Source: Dicaeum eximium | Taxonomy: Eukaryota; Chordata; Aves; Passeriformes; Dicaeidae | Assembly (NCBI GenBank): GCA_013396995.1 | Contig: VWZP01008545.1 | Span: 62,001-126,000 of the forward strand | Reading direction: 5' to 3' | DNA length: 64,000 bases | Shown: one piece after another, positions 1 to 11,870 of the stretch | Position numbering within the stretch: position 1 is the first letter of the stretch | How the letters are laid out: every line of letters starts with the position of its first letter | The notes under the pieces: generated by a model | The model's database searches: none | Told to the model about the DNA's origin: nothing | The model's input: only the letters and a program-made list of their open reading frames with translations | Position numbers and translations under genes: made by a program

Positions 1-3000
1 TTGTATTGCAGAATGAAAGACAAAGTGCAAATTAAAATGTAGTGGAGAAGGATGCTCTTCAGACCAGCTGAGGTGATCTTGCCACTATCAGGAGTGCTCT
101 GGGCAGGTGAGAAGGTGAGTGGGGAAAGTGACAAAGCTCTAAGCAAGGAGGGCAGAGAAGCCAGCAGAATTTACTAAATGTGTGAGAACAAGCACTACCT
201 GCACTACCAGAGGGCTACAACACCTCACAAACTGCACCAATAAAAGCCCAGATGCTGCAAGCGACTTCACTCTAATCAATAAGCCTTTTTTCCTGAAAGC
301 ATTAGCTCAGTCAAAACCTGCAAAGTGAGAAAAATGAAGGGTGAGAAGCAGGGGGTCAACTTGCCAATGACTCTGCCCTCGAAGTCTGGCACAGGCTCAG
401 AATGGCATTACCGTCAAAACGAAAGGAAAATGGCCTACAGTATTGGTAATAAATTCAAACTTTGACGTGCCTTGCTCTGCTTTACTCCTGCCAGCTGGCT
501 CCATCTCAATAAATACAAATTTGCCCTCTCTCAAACCCATAAACACTCTGGGAAAATTACTTATTGCAGGGGAAAACAGCGTCTGTGCCCAGTTCAGGAC
601 CCAACGCAGAACTTCTTAAGGAGACCTGAAATATTCTCCTTCACACCAATGTGCCTTTGATGGTTTCTCCATAGCCCCACAGGTGAGTCCTTGAAACCCC
701 CTCTCTGCTCTATGGGCAGGTGAATTAAACAGCAGCAGGGCTGTGCCATACCTGAGCTGGCTGCCTGGGAAATCAGACTCCCTTTCTCAGGGTTTATACT
801 GCCTCAGGTCCCATCCTTGGATACCTCTGTGTTCCCAGTCTCAGCCAAGTGCTGGAAAAGGTTAATGGGATGACTCTGGCATGATGTAAATACCTAGCAG
901 GGTTTTTGAGGAGGAACTAGATGCACCCAGCCAGCTCAGACTGCTGATAAAATGTGGCCTTATCTTATTGCTAAAGACCATGTAGATAGAGCCTGGCAGT
1001 GCTTTGATGCCAGTCAGACTCAATTTGCAGTGTTTTTCAGCTCTCGTATTTATACTGTGATTCTCAGCTTATGCTTTTTTTTCTTAAAAATCATAACCAA
1101 TGGATTATCCCAATGTATAAGGGTCTCAGCTTCCACGTATACATTTGTTTTGAAAGCCATGCCTAAGCTGTAGAGTAGTGGAGAAAATGCTTGTGAGTGT
1201 AACAAACACCAGGAATTCTCATGTTTATAATTTTTAAAAACCACTTTTGTAGGGATGATTGATGATTTTTCAGTTCGATGCTGAACTGATGTCAGACAGG
1301 AAAGCAGCACTTCTGGCCCTGGGTACAGAGTCTCATAGTGCAAGAAAACTCTCTGGGAGTGCCCTGAGTTGGGGAATAACTAGTGCAAAATTAGTTTCAC
1401 ACTATTACTAAGCACTGCTGCTCTGTCTTTACTTTTTACCTCCTGTCTTCCTTCCTGTCATGCCTTCTAATTCTCTTGGACCTACTTCCTTTTCCCAGCT
1501 CCCCCAGTTTTCCAGTGGCACTTTCCCAAACACCTGGAGCAGCTCTGTCAGCCCTGCAGACGGGGGGTGCTGCTGTGAGAAGGGGCAAACCCACGTGCCC
1601 CTTGCTTGGCCCAGCTCAGCATCTTGAAAATCTCGGGATCCTTCTCCAGCTGTCACCCAGCCCGGGGGCTTGAGGGTCTCCCCTGGCAGCATTCCCACCC
1701 TCTGAACTTTGCTTATCGTGGCGTGGATGGGATGGGAATGGTTTCACAGGAACAGGGCTGCTGCTCTGCAGCTGTCTGCCTGCAGCTCTCTCCTTTCGGC
1801 AGGTGCAGCTGGAGGACTCCTGCAGCATCCGTGTCTGAAGCCAGGCCATGACCCTCCACAGACCTCTGCAGGGACTTGTCTGCATTTCCACAGCCGTGGC
1901 CAGGAGAGAACGGATTCAATTCCTACTCAGAAGTGTATTTATTCTGAACAAACACCACTTGGTTGTTGCTGTCTCATGCATATTCCTGCAGCTCCCACAG
2001 TGCGTTTGATAAAAAATTAAATGCGATTAGTCGAGGCCAGTTTCTCCTAGCAAATATCTCTAATGGTGTTACAAAAGGAATGGCTCATTGAATAAAACCC
2101 TATTGTGAGCTTTCTGAACGCTGACATGAAACAGCTGTGGTTATTGCACCACTGTGTGGTCCCCCTACAAAATTTGACATTTGTCTGGAGCCTGTGGGCT
2201 GCCAGCACTGCAGATTTAGGTGCCAGCACCTTCATGAAGGTGTACAATGACCAGCACTGACAGTATTTGCCAGAGTGAGGAAGAACTGGCTCATTTAATT
2301 TTGCCAAGAGCTTCCCCTTGTAAACAGCTTTGAGTAAAAAGCCAAAATAGCACATGGGGACTATTCATCTCTGCCTTGCATTAATTTAAAGAGCAGCCTC
2401 ACTTCCTTGGAGGAGTATTTTCAAGAAATAGATACATCTTTCTGTAAAAACATGTCTACAATACTGCCAAAGCTTTGGTGGCATCAGTCCCTGCTTTCAT
2501 GTATTTCAATATGCACAACAGGATGAACAAAATAGCCAAGTGGACAGAGCCACAGCTGGGAGGATGCAATGCCACAGGTCACAAATCAAGGCCATTATTA
2601 AAGAGCCTGGAAGGAAATTACTGCAGCCTTAATTGCAAGGACCAGAAGATTTTTCAGGATCAAGGAGAAACAAAAAAGGTGATGTCTGATTCCTCCCTCA
2701 GGTTGACTTCCCTGGCCACACAGACCATTAAAGCTCAGCACTGTGTCAAGGTAGGTAGGAAGCTGCAGCCCAGGAAAGTGCCCAATGTCTTAATGCTTTT
2801 CGTATTTGTCATAAAATGGCCATCAAGCGTTACCCTGCAGCAGAGTCAAGTGTGAGCTGCTTCTGGCTGGGTGGTCCTACGTGCCAGAAAGAAGTGGAGT
2901 AGGCCAGGATGGAGTACCACAGATGGAATGTATGGACTCTATACATGCTGGAACAACGGCACTTACAAATTCTGTCAAGAAATGCTGCGTGAGATGTAGG

Positions 3001-5269
3001 TTCAGTCAGAGGAATACCACACAGCGCTGCCTTCCTCTGTAGGAGAAGATGTTACAGTTGCACATAAACCACAGAAATTACCCATCTGTGCTTTCCCTGA
3101 CCTCTGCCAAGAATTCACACCCCACCTGAGGTTCTGAGCATTTTCATTCATTCTAGGCAGAAAGGAACCCGCATCACCAAATTTACAGAAATTCAGTGAA
3201 AAAAACCCCCTCAAAGCCATATTTTCACAAAGGCTAAAATAAGCAAGTCCCAAATGGGTGATGTGACTTTCCAGGGCTTTCCACACTGAAAGGGTGCTTT
3301 TGCCAGCTTCCTACCTGGTAGAAAGATTAACAGAAGTCTTAAATGTGAACCCTTAGAGCTACTCATCTTTCAAGAAACAGAATGAAAGTAACAAAGATAA
3401 GACCTAAAAGAGCTGTCTGGCATCCACTTGGTGACTACTTCAGTTTTAAGATCTTTGTCACTTTGCTATTGATTTAAGTCTGTGTATCCTTTTGAATATT
3501 AGTATGGCTAGCAAGATAGCAACATCATACATAAAAATGTTCTTTATTCCAGAACAGATGAAACTCCCAGTGGTAAAAGAAGATTTAGGTATCTCTGAAG
3601 ATTTCTTATCGCTGTGCAACATAACTCTCTAATGGTTCAGTGCCTTGGAGGGTCATCTGAGATCACTTCTCACATAAATCAAATAGGTGGCAGGCTATAA
3701 GAATGGAAGCCTATAGCAATTTCATGTCTTTGCTTGCAGACATCAAATCTATCTTTTAGGCAGACTATAGAGGAGATAATATTCCACTCCATTTAAGCCA
3801 GTGAAGAAACCCAAATCTGGGTATTAACCAATTTTAGGAAGATGCTCCTGGTCTCGACTGCACCACAATTATCTTGGGAAATGACTGGTTTTAAATCCCA
3901 AAATGTGGATGGCAGACACTGGTCCTGGTTTTAATTTACACTCAAGCTGCTGTAAAATCGCTCTGGCAATGGAAGGGAGTGCCAGAGCAAGTGAAAGTCC
4001 AATTTAGTTTATGTCCCATTTACATAATCCACGGTGTGTAAAGTGGATCCACTCTAAACATGACTTGGGTCTACCTATCACTGGATTCAACAAGAGGAAC
4101 ACAGTTTTCTTCTCCTTCTCCACTGTTCTTCCACGTAATACTCCTTCCTCTTGATTTCTATGGTGTTAATGCAGGTTACACACGTGTAGCAGAGAGCTGG
4201 AGCTGCCTTGGGGCTCAGGAGCACCAAGTGGATGCGTGCCAAGCTCATTTTCAGCAGTGGGGTCCCAGAAGGGGCCAGTTCAGTGGGGTGCCAAAACTGA
4301 CAGTCACAAGCCACGTTCAGCCAGGCTGTAGCCTCCTGACTGAGAGCTGTGAGAGATGGCTGCTTAGCTGCCTCCTCCTCCACCGGCTCAGGGGATCCCC
4401 AATCCCCCTTCCCAGCTCCTGCCTCAGAATTTAGCACTTCTGCAGTAGCACTCCCTGATCTGGGAGTGCTCCCACTTCTGCAATTGCCACCACTGATCTG
4501 ATCCTCTGAACTGTACCACCAGGGCTCATCCCTGAGTTTGCTCCTTTCCCTGTGAGAACTCTCTTTAAAAACAAAGTGAAAAGGCATCTCACAGCTACTT
4601 AAGACATCCCTCCTGACACATGTGGAGGTATTCCTGCCTTCCCAAGGCTGTAGGTAGGAAATCCTTGGTTCTCTGCTGGAGTTCGGGGTGCACAGGAGTG
4701 CTGGCACCTAAAGAACTTGCCAAAAGCCAATAGGAGGGCAGCTGCAAAGCCTCCAAGTCTTGCTGGAGGAGATACAATATTTATGCAACATAAATCCTAT
4801 CTTTTACATAACCCTACCCTTCAACAAATATGAAAACATATGGCGTCAGTTAATTGCATGAAAATACTTAGTAGGAAGACAATTTCAGGACAAATGGGGA
4901 AAAAAACCCCATCAAGACGTTTTTCCCTTTTATTCCCATTATTAGTGGGCAGGTCGAGGCAGTGCATGATTACTGGCTTAAAGCACTCCTTGGTTTATGG
5001 TTTATGCAGTGGAATAGTTGTGTCCAGCACAAAATCCATGAGAAACACTGGCAGCATTGCTGATAACCTAGGCAGAAAGGCAAGGCAGCTCGTGAATGAG
5101 TAGCACAGCCACTCCTGCAAGGCTGGCCAGGATTTAGGAGCAGGAGCCTCCATGAACCAGGTCTCTGAATAAACAGGGGATCTAATTTTGTGCTGTCACC
5201 CAGAATTTACAGGACTGGAAGAAAGCCTCCCAGACCTCCACTAACAGGACAAACAGGCTAAGTGTGGCA

Positions 5270-5295
5270 CTTCAAACTCAGCCTTGAGTTTGAAG
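5270..5295. repeat. Perfect 11-bp inverted repeat (small hairpin)
   Basis: CTTCAAACTCA and its exact reverse complement are separated by GCCT. The stem does not extend beyond 11 bp, which is too short for a microRNA precursor. No function is assigned. Confidence 0.6.
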
Positions 5296-6589
5296 CAGCA
5301 GGAAAGCGTGGATTTGAATGCATTTACACCAGAACAATGCTGCCCTTCTGAGTATAATTTTACAGACGTGTTTATGATATAGGGGGAGCCATATGGCACA
5401 AAAGGTTTAAACATTTAATCTCACTTAGCTTCAATACACTGCATATACAGAAAATTGGAAGCCCAGCAGGAAAATGCCAGATTTCATTCTCACTTAGTTG
5501 TGATTAACCTTTATGAGCTCGCTCAGAGTTCTGTCACCTGTGAAGTCACTCGGGGCACGCAGGCTGCAAAAGCCCCGGCTTGCTGCTTTGGCCAGGGGAC
5601 CACAGCTGCTGAGCTTGAGCTCTCCAAGAGCTCTGCTGCCCAAAATGGGGGCACTCCCCTGCCCCAAATGGCAGTGCACCCTGCCCCTACATCCCCTGAG
5701 CATGGGAAATGTAAAAGGACTATAGGGAATGAATGACCTGGAGGGATTCTTCCCTTTTCCTTCCTGCAGCTGGGCCTCCTTGGCTAAGCTGGGTCCAGTT
5801 GAGAGCAGCCTTACTCCAGCAGACAGACACAAGGCAAACAGCTGATACATATCACACTTTGCAAATATGCTCTTTCTCATTAATACTGATTCCCACACAC
5901 AAACACTTTAGCTATATTCACTGATTGCATTACCATTGCAGAAGTGTAATTAACAAATTAAAAGGGAGGACTGTGATTCAGTTTAATTTGGGGGAAATCT
6001 TTAAATAAATAAAAAAAAAAGCGTCTGATGAGTCTGATGTTTGAGGATCGTTACCCTCTGCTATTTGCTTTAATTCTTTGGACATGCTCTAAGAGGAACG
6101 CTTTCCTTGAAACAAATACGTCCTGAGAATGCTGCAGTGGTGGCTACATGGGTACTTAAAGAAGAAACAATGACAAAAACCCCACAGAAATGAAATAAAT
6201 CCTGACAGATGCCACATCCAGATACTAGATTGCAAATGAAGGTGCATCATCATGGAGAGAGGAAGGGGGGAAATGCCAGCTGGAAGGTGGTCAGACTGAT
6301 GTGAGACTGACAGCTTATTCACCAAAACTTATGAAAAGCAACACAAAACGTGCACACCACCTGCCCAGACATATTTGTGGTAGAAGGGAAAGCAGAAAAT
6401 CCCCCATTCTTGCTGCCCTTCCAGATCCTTGCATGATAAAATAAGCCAGTTCCACTGAGTAAATCAATGTTTTTGAGAGCAGTCAAAACTCCTGAGCCAA
6501 AGTTAGACTGAATTTCTCTCCAAACACCAACTGAGCACTCCTGGAAGAATGGCTGCGAAATGATACATACTGCCCCTCACATTTCCGCC

Positions 6590-6780
6590 AAAAACACCTT
6601 TCAGGTGATCTAATATTATGAGAAACCATAATCATTAAGGATTGATCATGCTAATATAATTTTCTGGATGGCTTATTAACCTACTAAGACATGTTTTTCT
6701 CTACTTCCCTTCATTAGCGACAGCGATAATTAGGTAAGGAGAGAGTAGCAAAATTGATCACATGCTACTGCCAAAGGGGA
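6590..6780. promoter_or_regulatory. Candidate conserved non-coding element
   Basis: AT-rich, non-repetitive stretch with several TAAT/ATTA cores and GATCA words, compositionally like vertebrate developmental enhancers. No transposon similarity or open frame was noted. The call rests on texture only; no alignment was available. Confidence 0.2.
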
Positions 6781-7439
6781 CAGAGAATGTATCATGGACA
6801 TTCAGCACAATGCTCTCCAAACTCTAGGTGCATTAATTTTAGTTAGTACCACAGCTATTTTCTGCCTTTGATACAAGAAATCTGTTAATACAGATATTGT
6901 ATAACAGGAGCTTATTTTTCTCGTATTCCAAAACGGAATTTTCTTGTTCCTATAAAGTTCACAGCACAAAACGAGATGAGGCGGGAAAACATCCCCCTCT
7001 CAAGTCGTCCTCTCCTTATTTCAGTCTCCTCATGAAAGCAGCACTTTGAAAGCAGAGCAGCTGCAGAGCCCTGGCTGGGAAGCAAAGGAGTGAGTGATGC
7101 TGTCACCTCCCGGGCAATAACCCCAGAGCTCCGGCAGACCTGCAGCATCAACCTTCCCCCACCATCCCACTGATGTGGCAAGCGCCTGGAAACCTAAGAG
7201 AGACAAAGGCATCACAGCCATGCTAAAATTTTAAATATTTCCTCTAAAAATGTGAGCAACTGGCCTTCCCTGAGCTCTCTCCCATGTGAGCAAGAGGCAG
7301 CTTTGTGTAGATAAATGCATTATAGGGAGCTGAAAAGAGTTGACATTACAAACTTGGCACTCTGATGGTATCCTGTACGAACAGGGAAAAGGAGGATGTG
7401 CCAAAGTGAGAGCCAGACAATATAAAAAGCATCAGCCCA

Positions 7440-8040
7440 GCATATTGACCTTATTTAAGCTCAAACAGCATAACACTAGAATACTTAATGCAAAAATGTC
7501 ATAAATATTCTTTATTCTGCATGCACATTAATGTTTTCTTTAAATATGCAACTCACTTGATATCTGCAATCCCCCCTTCTTCAGATGCAAAATCCAAAAT
7601 AATGATTATATCAGTCATTGCTTAATACATTCAACTGTGGCCCTGATTTTCATGCATGAATGGTCATTTACATATCATTACCCATCATGCTATCCACTCA
7701 GATTTTTCTTTCTAAACGGAGTAATACATTTAAAGTTATCATTTTAAAACAAAAATGCTTAAAAAAGGGACTTTCATTTCTCGTTATCTTATCTGCGCTC
7801 TTAGCAGCTAATAGAGTGGAATATTAAAATGGAAAATTCTCAGTGTGTGTGACAACTGTCACAGTGAGAAGATCTTAGAGAAGAGGCAATTATCAAGGGA
7901 TTTGTCTCAAATTTGGAAACACCGATAAATACGAACAGAAAAGCCGAGCAAACTGACCAGAAGCAAAACAGTAATTATAGTACATTCTTCCATTTTCCTA
8001 ACACAAGTCCTTGTCAGGGGCAAAGCTAGTGCCATGTTAG
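7440..8040. promoter_or_regulatory. Candidate conserved non-coding element with TALE-like palindrome
   Basis: AT-rich block with ATGCAAAA-type POU words, several CATTA/TAAT cores and, at 7850-7861, TGACAACTGTCA. The last is one base from the palindromic TALE homeodomain (MEIS/TGIF) motif TGACAGCTGTCA. No open frames or repeats cross it. Enhancer function is inferred from motif density alone. Confidence 0.25.
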
Positions 8041-8138
8041 CAAAACCACTGCGGACATGAGGCGCAGTTAGAAGCTCTGCGTGAATAAATTACAATTTTT
8101 CAATTAATACCGCCCATGCTCACAGTAGAGGAAGGATT

Positions 8139-8155
8139 CCCCCCCACCCCCCCCC
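8139..8155. repeat. C-run (C7-A-C9)
   Basis: Two cytosine runs separated by one adenine. The minus strand is G-rich and could form a quadruplex-like structure. The run is also prone to length error in assemblies. Confidence 0.8.
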
Positions 8156-9329
8156 GCTACTTTTAAAGTAATTTTCTGTTATGTTTAATTAGGAAATTTC
8201 TCTACAGAAGGGAATGTGATAGAAGATTAATTCTCTGTTTTCTCACCCACTGTGTCAGTAGACTCAAGTGGACGCCATAAAGCCCAGTTAAACACGACGA
8301 GGACAATCGAGCACGGAGCTCCTTCGGCGAGGTCGCGCCCGCAGCCCGCAGATCTCATTCCAAACCAACAGCCATGGGTTAGGAGATGGTTCCTCTCCGT
8401 GGTGAAGAGCCACAGAGGAGCCATTCCAAGGGTTCCACGGTGTGAGGGTTCACCATGCCGGCTGAGAGGGTCTGCTGTCACTGCTAATGACACTGAGCAC
8501 CACCGGGAGAGAAATGGCACTGCCACAGCTGTCTTGGCTCTGCTTCTGTCCCTCACCACTAGGAACTATTCCTCCAGCAGTCCCACCCTATTTTACATCT
8601 TTTATGCCAAGTATGAAACAGCAGTTAAACAATAAATAATGAAATATTCGCTGGCGGGCAATACAGGAAAGTTTTTTTTTGTTTGGTTTCTTTTTTTAAG
8701 GCGAGAGACAAAGGGCACAAACTGTATTTGTTTTTAATGAACAATGAAGGGCACGAGCTATTTACCTGCAGGACATAAAACCCCATGAATGGTCTATTGC
8801 TGCCAATGCTGATTAAGTATCAGGTTAAGGCTTTTTAAAATTGAAATCCAAGGCAGAGTAAGAACAATTACTTAGAGGAAACTCAGACCTACAAGATGCA
8901 GAAACATGCAAGATATTACCCTTTGATGGAGAAGGCAAGCAATTTTTTCACAAGTTTTACTAGTAGAGTGGCTGAACACCAAAACAGAGAAAGCATGAAT
9001 GATTTAGAGAAGGAAACACAGACCTGGAGCTGAGTAGAGGCCGAGAGCTTTGTGCATTGATTAACCAGGACCAGACTGTTATAATACAATAGAAGTTGCA
9101 AGTACAAACCTCCTGGGGACTGGAAAGGTCAAAACAGGACAACTGGCAGAGAAAATGTGAATGCAGTATAAATTTAGAAGCTTCAATTCCAGTTTTATTC
9201 TGAGTTTATAAAAAATAAATCAATATTTTGGCTAGTCCGATGCCTATTTATTCCCCCCACCTTTTGACACATTTATAAGGCATTCTTATCCCACTCTGTC
9301 TGATGCTACTCTGGTTTCATGTAGAGAGA

Positions 9330-9830
9330 TGCTCCAGCAGAGCATTTAAGAAGGGACAGCCACCTTTGCAGCGTCCAAGGGAGAGCTGCAAGGATGACAA
9401 GATTTAGAAAACACTGTTCCGTGGTGAGCTTAGGGGAATGGAAATTTTTCTACTTTGGAAAAGAGAAGACTGAAAGGAGACTACTCATCTGATACAAAAA
9501 GGAATGTAAAAAAGGCTGCTATAAAAAGAAGGATAGTCAATTGTTCTCCACATCCATTATTCCTGAGACGAGAAATAATTGACATCATTTACAGCAAACG
9601 AGATTTAAGTTAGATATTAGGAGATTTTGTCCCCTCAGCTTCTAATAATTACCAGGGGCTGGAACAGGCTGCACTGAAATGAAACCTGTGTGCTCAGAGG
9701 TGGCTTCTGAGACTGCTCCATGCAAGGTCTGAGCAAGGGACAGTCTAACCATAGTTGTTCCCATCATATTGAGGAGGATGGATGAGATGATCAGTTGAAG
9801 CTACTTCCAGAACTACGTGCCTATGACTAC
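9330..9830 (+). mobile_element. Decayed CR1 LINE, 3' end
   Basis: The sequence retains, in order, recognisable pieces of the avian CR1 3' region: a GAAAAGAGAAGACTGAAAGG-like segment, 'GATTTAAGTTAGATATTAGG', 'GGCTGGAACAGGCTGCACTG' and a 'GATGAGATGATCAGTTGAAG' segment near the end. The element is sense on the plus strand, heavily diverged and 5' truncated. No reverse transcriptase frame survives. Ends are approximate, and the subfamily cannot be assigned by eye. Confidence 0.72.
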
Positions 9831-9979
9831 ACCTTTCCTACAATCCAGGGAATGGCTGGGCTCCACATTGTGCACGACTCAAATCTTTACTTGTGCAAAT
9901 TTCCACTGAAATCATGGCACATTTTTTGGTTACATAATTAAAACATCTTCATGTCATCTGGGTGTGTGATGAATGCCCA

Positions 9980-10110
9980 TGTATAGGGCTGTTGCCCCAC
10001 GTCTCAGGGGTCACCAATGATTGCTGTTGGAGTCCCGTCGGAGTGAATCCAGACTCCTGACTCCAATATCAGAAGGCTTATATTATTTATTAAAATGACT
10101 CCATTGTTCA
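9980..10110 (-). mobile_element. Endogenous retrovirus relic: LTR 3' end plus primer-binding site
   Basis: On the minus strand there is a poly(A) signal AATAAA (10091-10086), then about 70 nt resembling R-U5, ending in the dinucleotide CA (10019-10018). One T follows, then TGGTGACCCC (10016-10007). The order LTR end, spacer and TGG-start primer site is diagnostic of retroviruses. TGGTGACCCC followed shortly by GACGTG resembles the tRNA-Trp site of avian alpharetroviruses, here with three extra bases between the halves. No gag, pol or env frame was recognised beside it. The LTR 5' limit is unknown; an A/T-rich TATA-like word lies near 10420. A class II or ERVL-like songbird ERV is plausible but not settled. 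Confidence 0.55.
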
Positions 10111-11667
10111 GAAGGATTTGGGCTATTTCTGCCCAGGTACAGAGCTAGCATCTTGCTTCTTTCAGCTCCATACCCTAAAGTGTAAGAATGCCAGAAAATG
10201 TTTACCAAGTCAGAGAGATAACAAATCTTTATATCATAGGTTGAGAAAAGAGAACTACATCTCCCATATCAAGAGACAGAGCAAAGAAATGCATTTTGTC
10301 TTTGAAATGCACACACAAGGATTTGAAATCTGCAGAGAAAAAGAACCTTCTCATGGAAGAAAAAACTCAGTAAGTTTGCATACAAGAAACTTATAAAATG
10401 TCCAAGTGACATCGGGCCAGTATATATTTTTGCATAATCTCTGAAAGTTTCTGACTCCTGCAAATACAGAGGATTTGGTCACAGCTAAGACCTTGTGGTG
10501 AAGATTTCAGCTCATCAGATCCTGAAGAGGTAGGGGAGCCACCCTCATCTTCCTCTCTCGGGGGGGAAGTTTATTCCCTGAGACACAGTGTTTGAATACA
10601 TCTGTTCCACTTGACCAAGATTTTGTTCCATTATAATAAAACACCTTTTAGAGAAAAGGCACAGACCTCTCTAAAAGGAAGACACTTAAAAAAAATTGTT
10701 AAATGGACTGTAAAATCTACGTTAATACAGAAATACAGGTAATGCATTTCCCAGAGCAGTCAGCAATGAGTTTCCAGTGTTAGCACTCAGCTCATCACCC
10801 TCACGCCGAAATGACGCTACCTGTGGTGACTGCGCCCTGATGAGGAGGGCAGGAGGTGATGGGAGCAGTGAAGCTCCTAATGCCAGCTCCAAATCTGGGG
10901 ACAGAAATCTGGGAGCCTCAGGGAGTCCTACTTTGAACCAGAGCAGCCTGGGCCTGACTGAGTGTGTGTCAGGAGCCTCGGTGGCCTGCGCGAGAGCCGC
11001 TCAGAGCAGAGGGCTCGCAGCCACCTTTGTTCTGTGTCCCCTGCGGCTGCACTCTCTGCACAGCACAAAGTCTGTCCCCTCTGCTCCTGTTCCCAAGCAC
11101 TGAGCAGCCCTTGACAGCCAAGGCAGCCTCTGGTGCTTGCTCAGCCTCAGGTGCCCACCCCACATAGCTGCCAGGGGCTTTTGTTCCCCTCCTTTTTCCT
11201 CCGAGAGCAATCCAGCCCAGGGCAGGATTCCACTTTATCTGCGCAGTGATAACACAGCCTTCCAGGAAGGAAATCCAAAACAGTGCATCGGGTGCAGGCA
11301 CATCCATCTATCACCTCCAAAAAGCACACGGGTGCCATGTGAATGCCCGGTCACTCCTGTAATTACCTGTTAAAGCTGAATGGGCAATTTTTAGCCCGAA
11401 GTACATGGAATGCGTGAACATTTTAATGATGCACAGGACAATTAAGAATATTACATGCACGGTTCCTGATCACCTTGAGATTTTCTCTCTGCTTAGCACT
11501 GAGGAAACTCAACCTCTATAACCCTGCTAGAGCAAGAGGGCACAGTTAGAATCAGAAAACAGTGAGCGTAATAAATTGCAGCAAGGTAGGCACTTTTTAA
11601 AATGCAACTTTTCCTTCCACAAACTCTTAGATAATGATGGAAAAAATTTCCACAGTGAATTCTGATG

Positions 11668-11690
11668 AAAGAAAAAAAAAAAAAAAGAAA
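11668..11690. repeat. A-rich tract (A15 core)
   Basis: Adenine run with flanking GAAA units. No retrotransposed sequence was recognised upstream, so it is not called a poly(A) tail. Confidence 0.8.
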
Positions 11691-11840
11691 GGCCAGAACT
11701 ATAAATGTGTCCCATGTGACAGCCAGGAAAAATGAAGGGTCTGATTCAGGTCCTGTTCTAATCAACGGGACTCTCTCCATTACCTCTGCTAACAATCCCA
11801 CTAAACCCTTTATTTCTGGTTGAGTAGATAGAGCACAGAG

Positions 11841-11870
11841 GAGAAGCAAGGAAGTAGAGAAGCAAGGAAG
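11841..11870. repeat. Short tandem duplication, period 16 bp
   Basis: GAGAAGCAAGGAAG occurs at 11841-11854 and again at 11857-11870. A simple local duplication in a purine-rich setting. Confidence 0.8.

Larger units (their letters stand above)
1..9320. other. TMEFF2 intron 3, distal block
   Basis: No gene or clear transposon recognised. The block includes a GC-richer patch (about 1430-1880), a perfect small hairpin (5270-5295), two candidate conserved non-coding intervals (about 6590-6780 and 7440-8040) and a C-run (8139-8155). The longest frame, 206 codons on the minus strand at 4087-4707, has no recognisable domain, no signal peptide and no supporting splice or promoter context, and is taken as chance. 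Confidence 0.7.

Noticed and set aside
4087..4707. 206-codon open frame on the minus strand
   Set aside because: No recognisable domain, overlapping open frames on the opposite strand, no promoter or splice context. It lies in a long intron and fits chance expectation for 64 kb.
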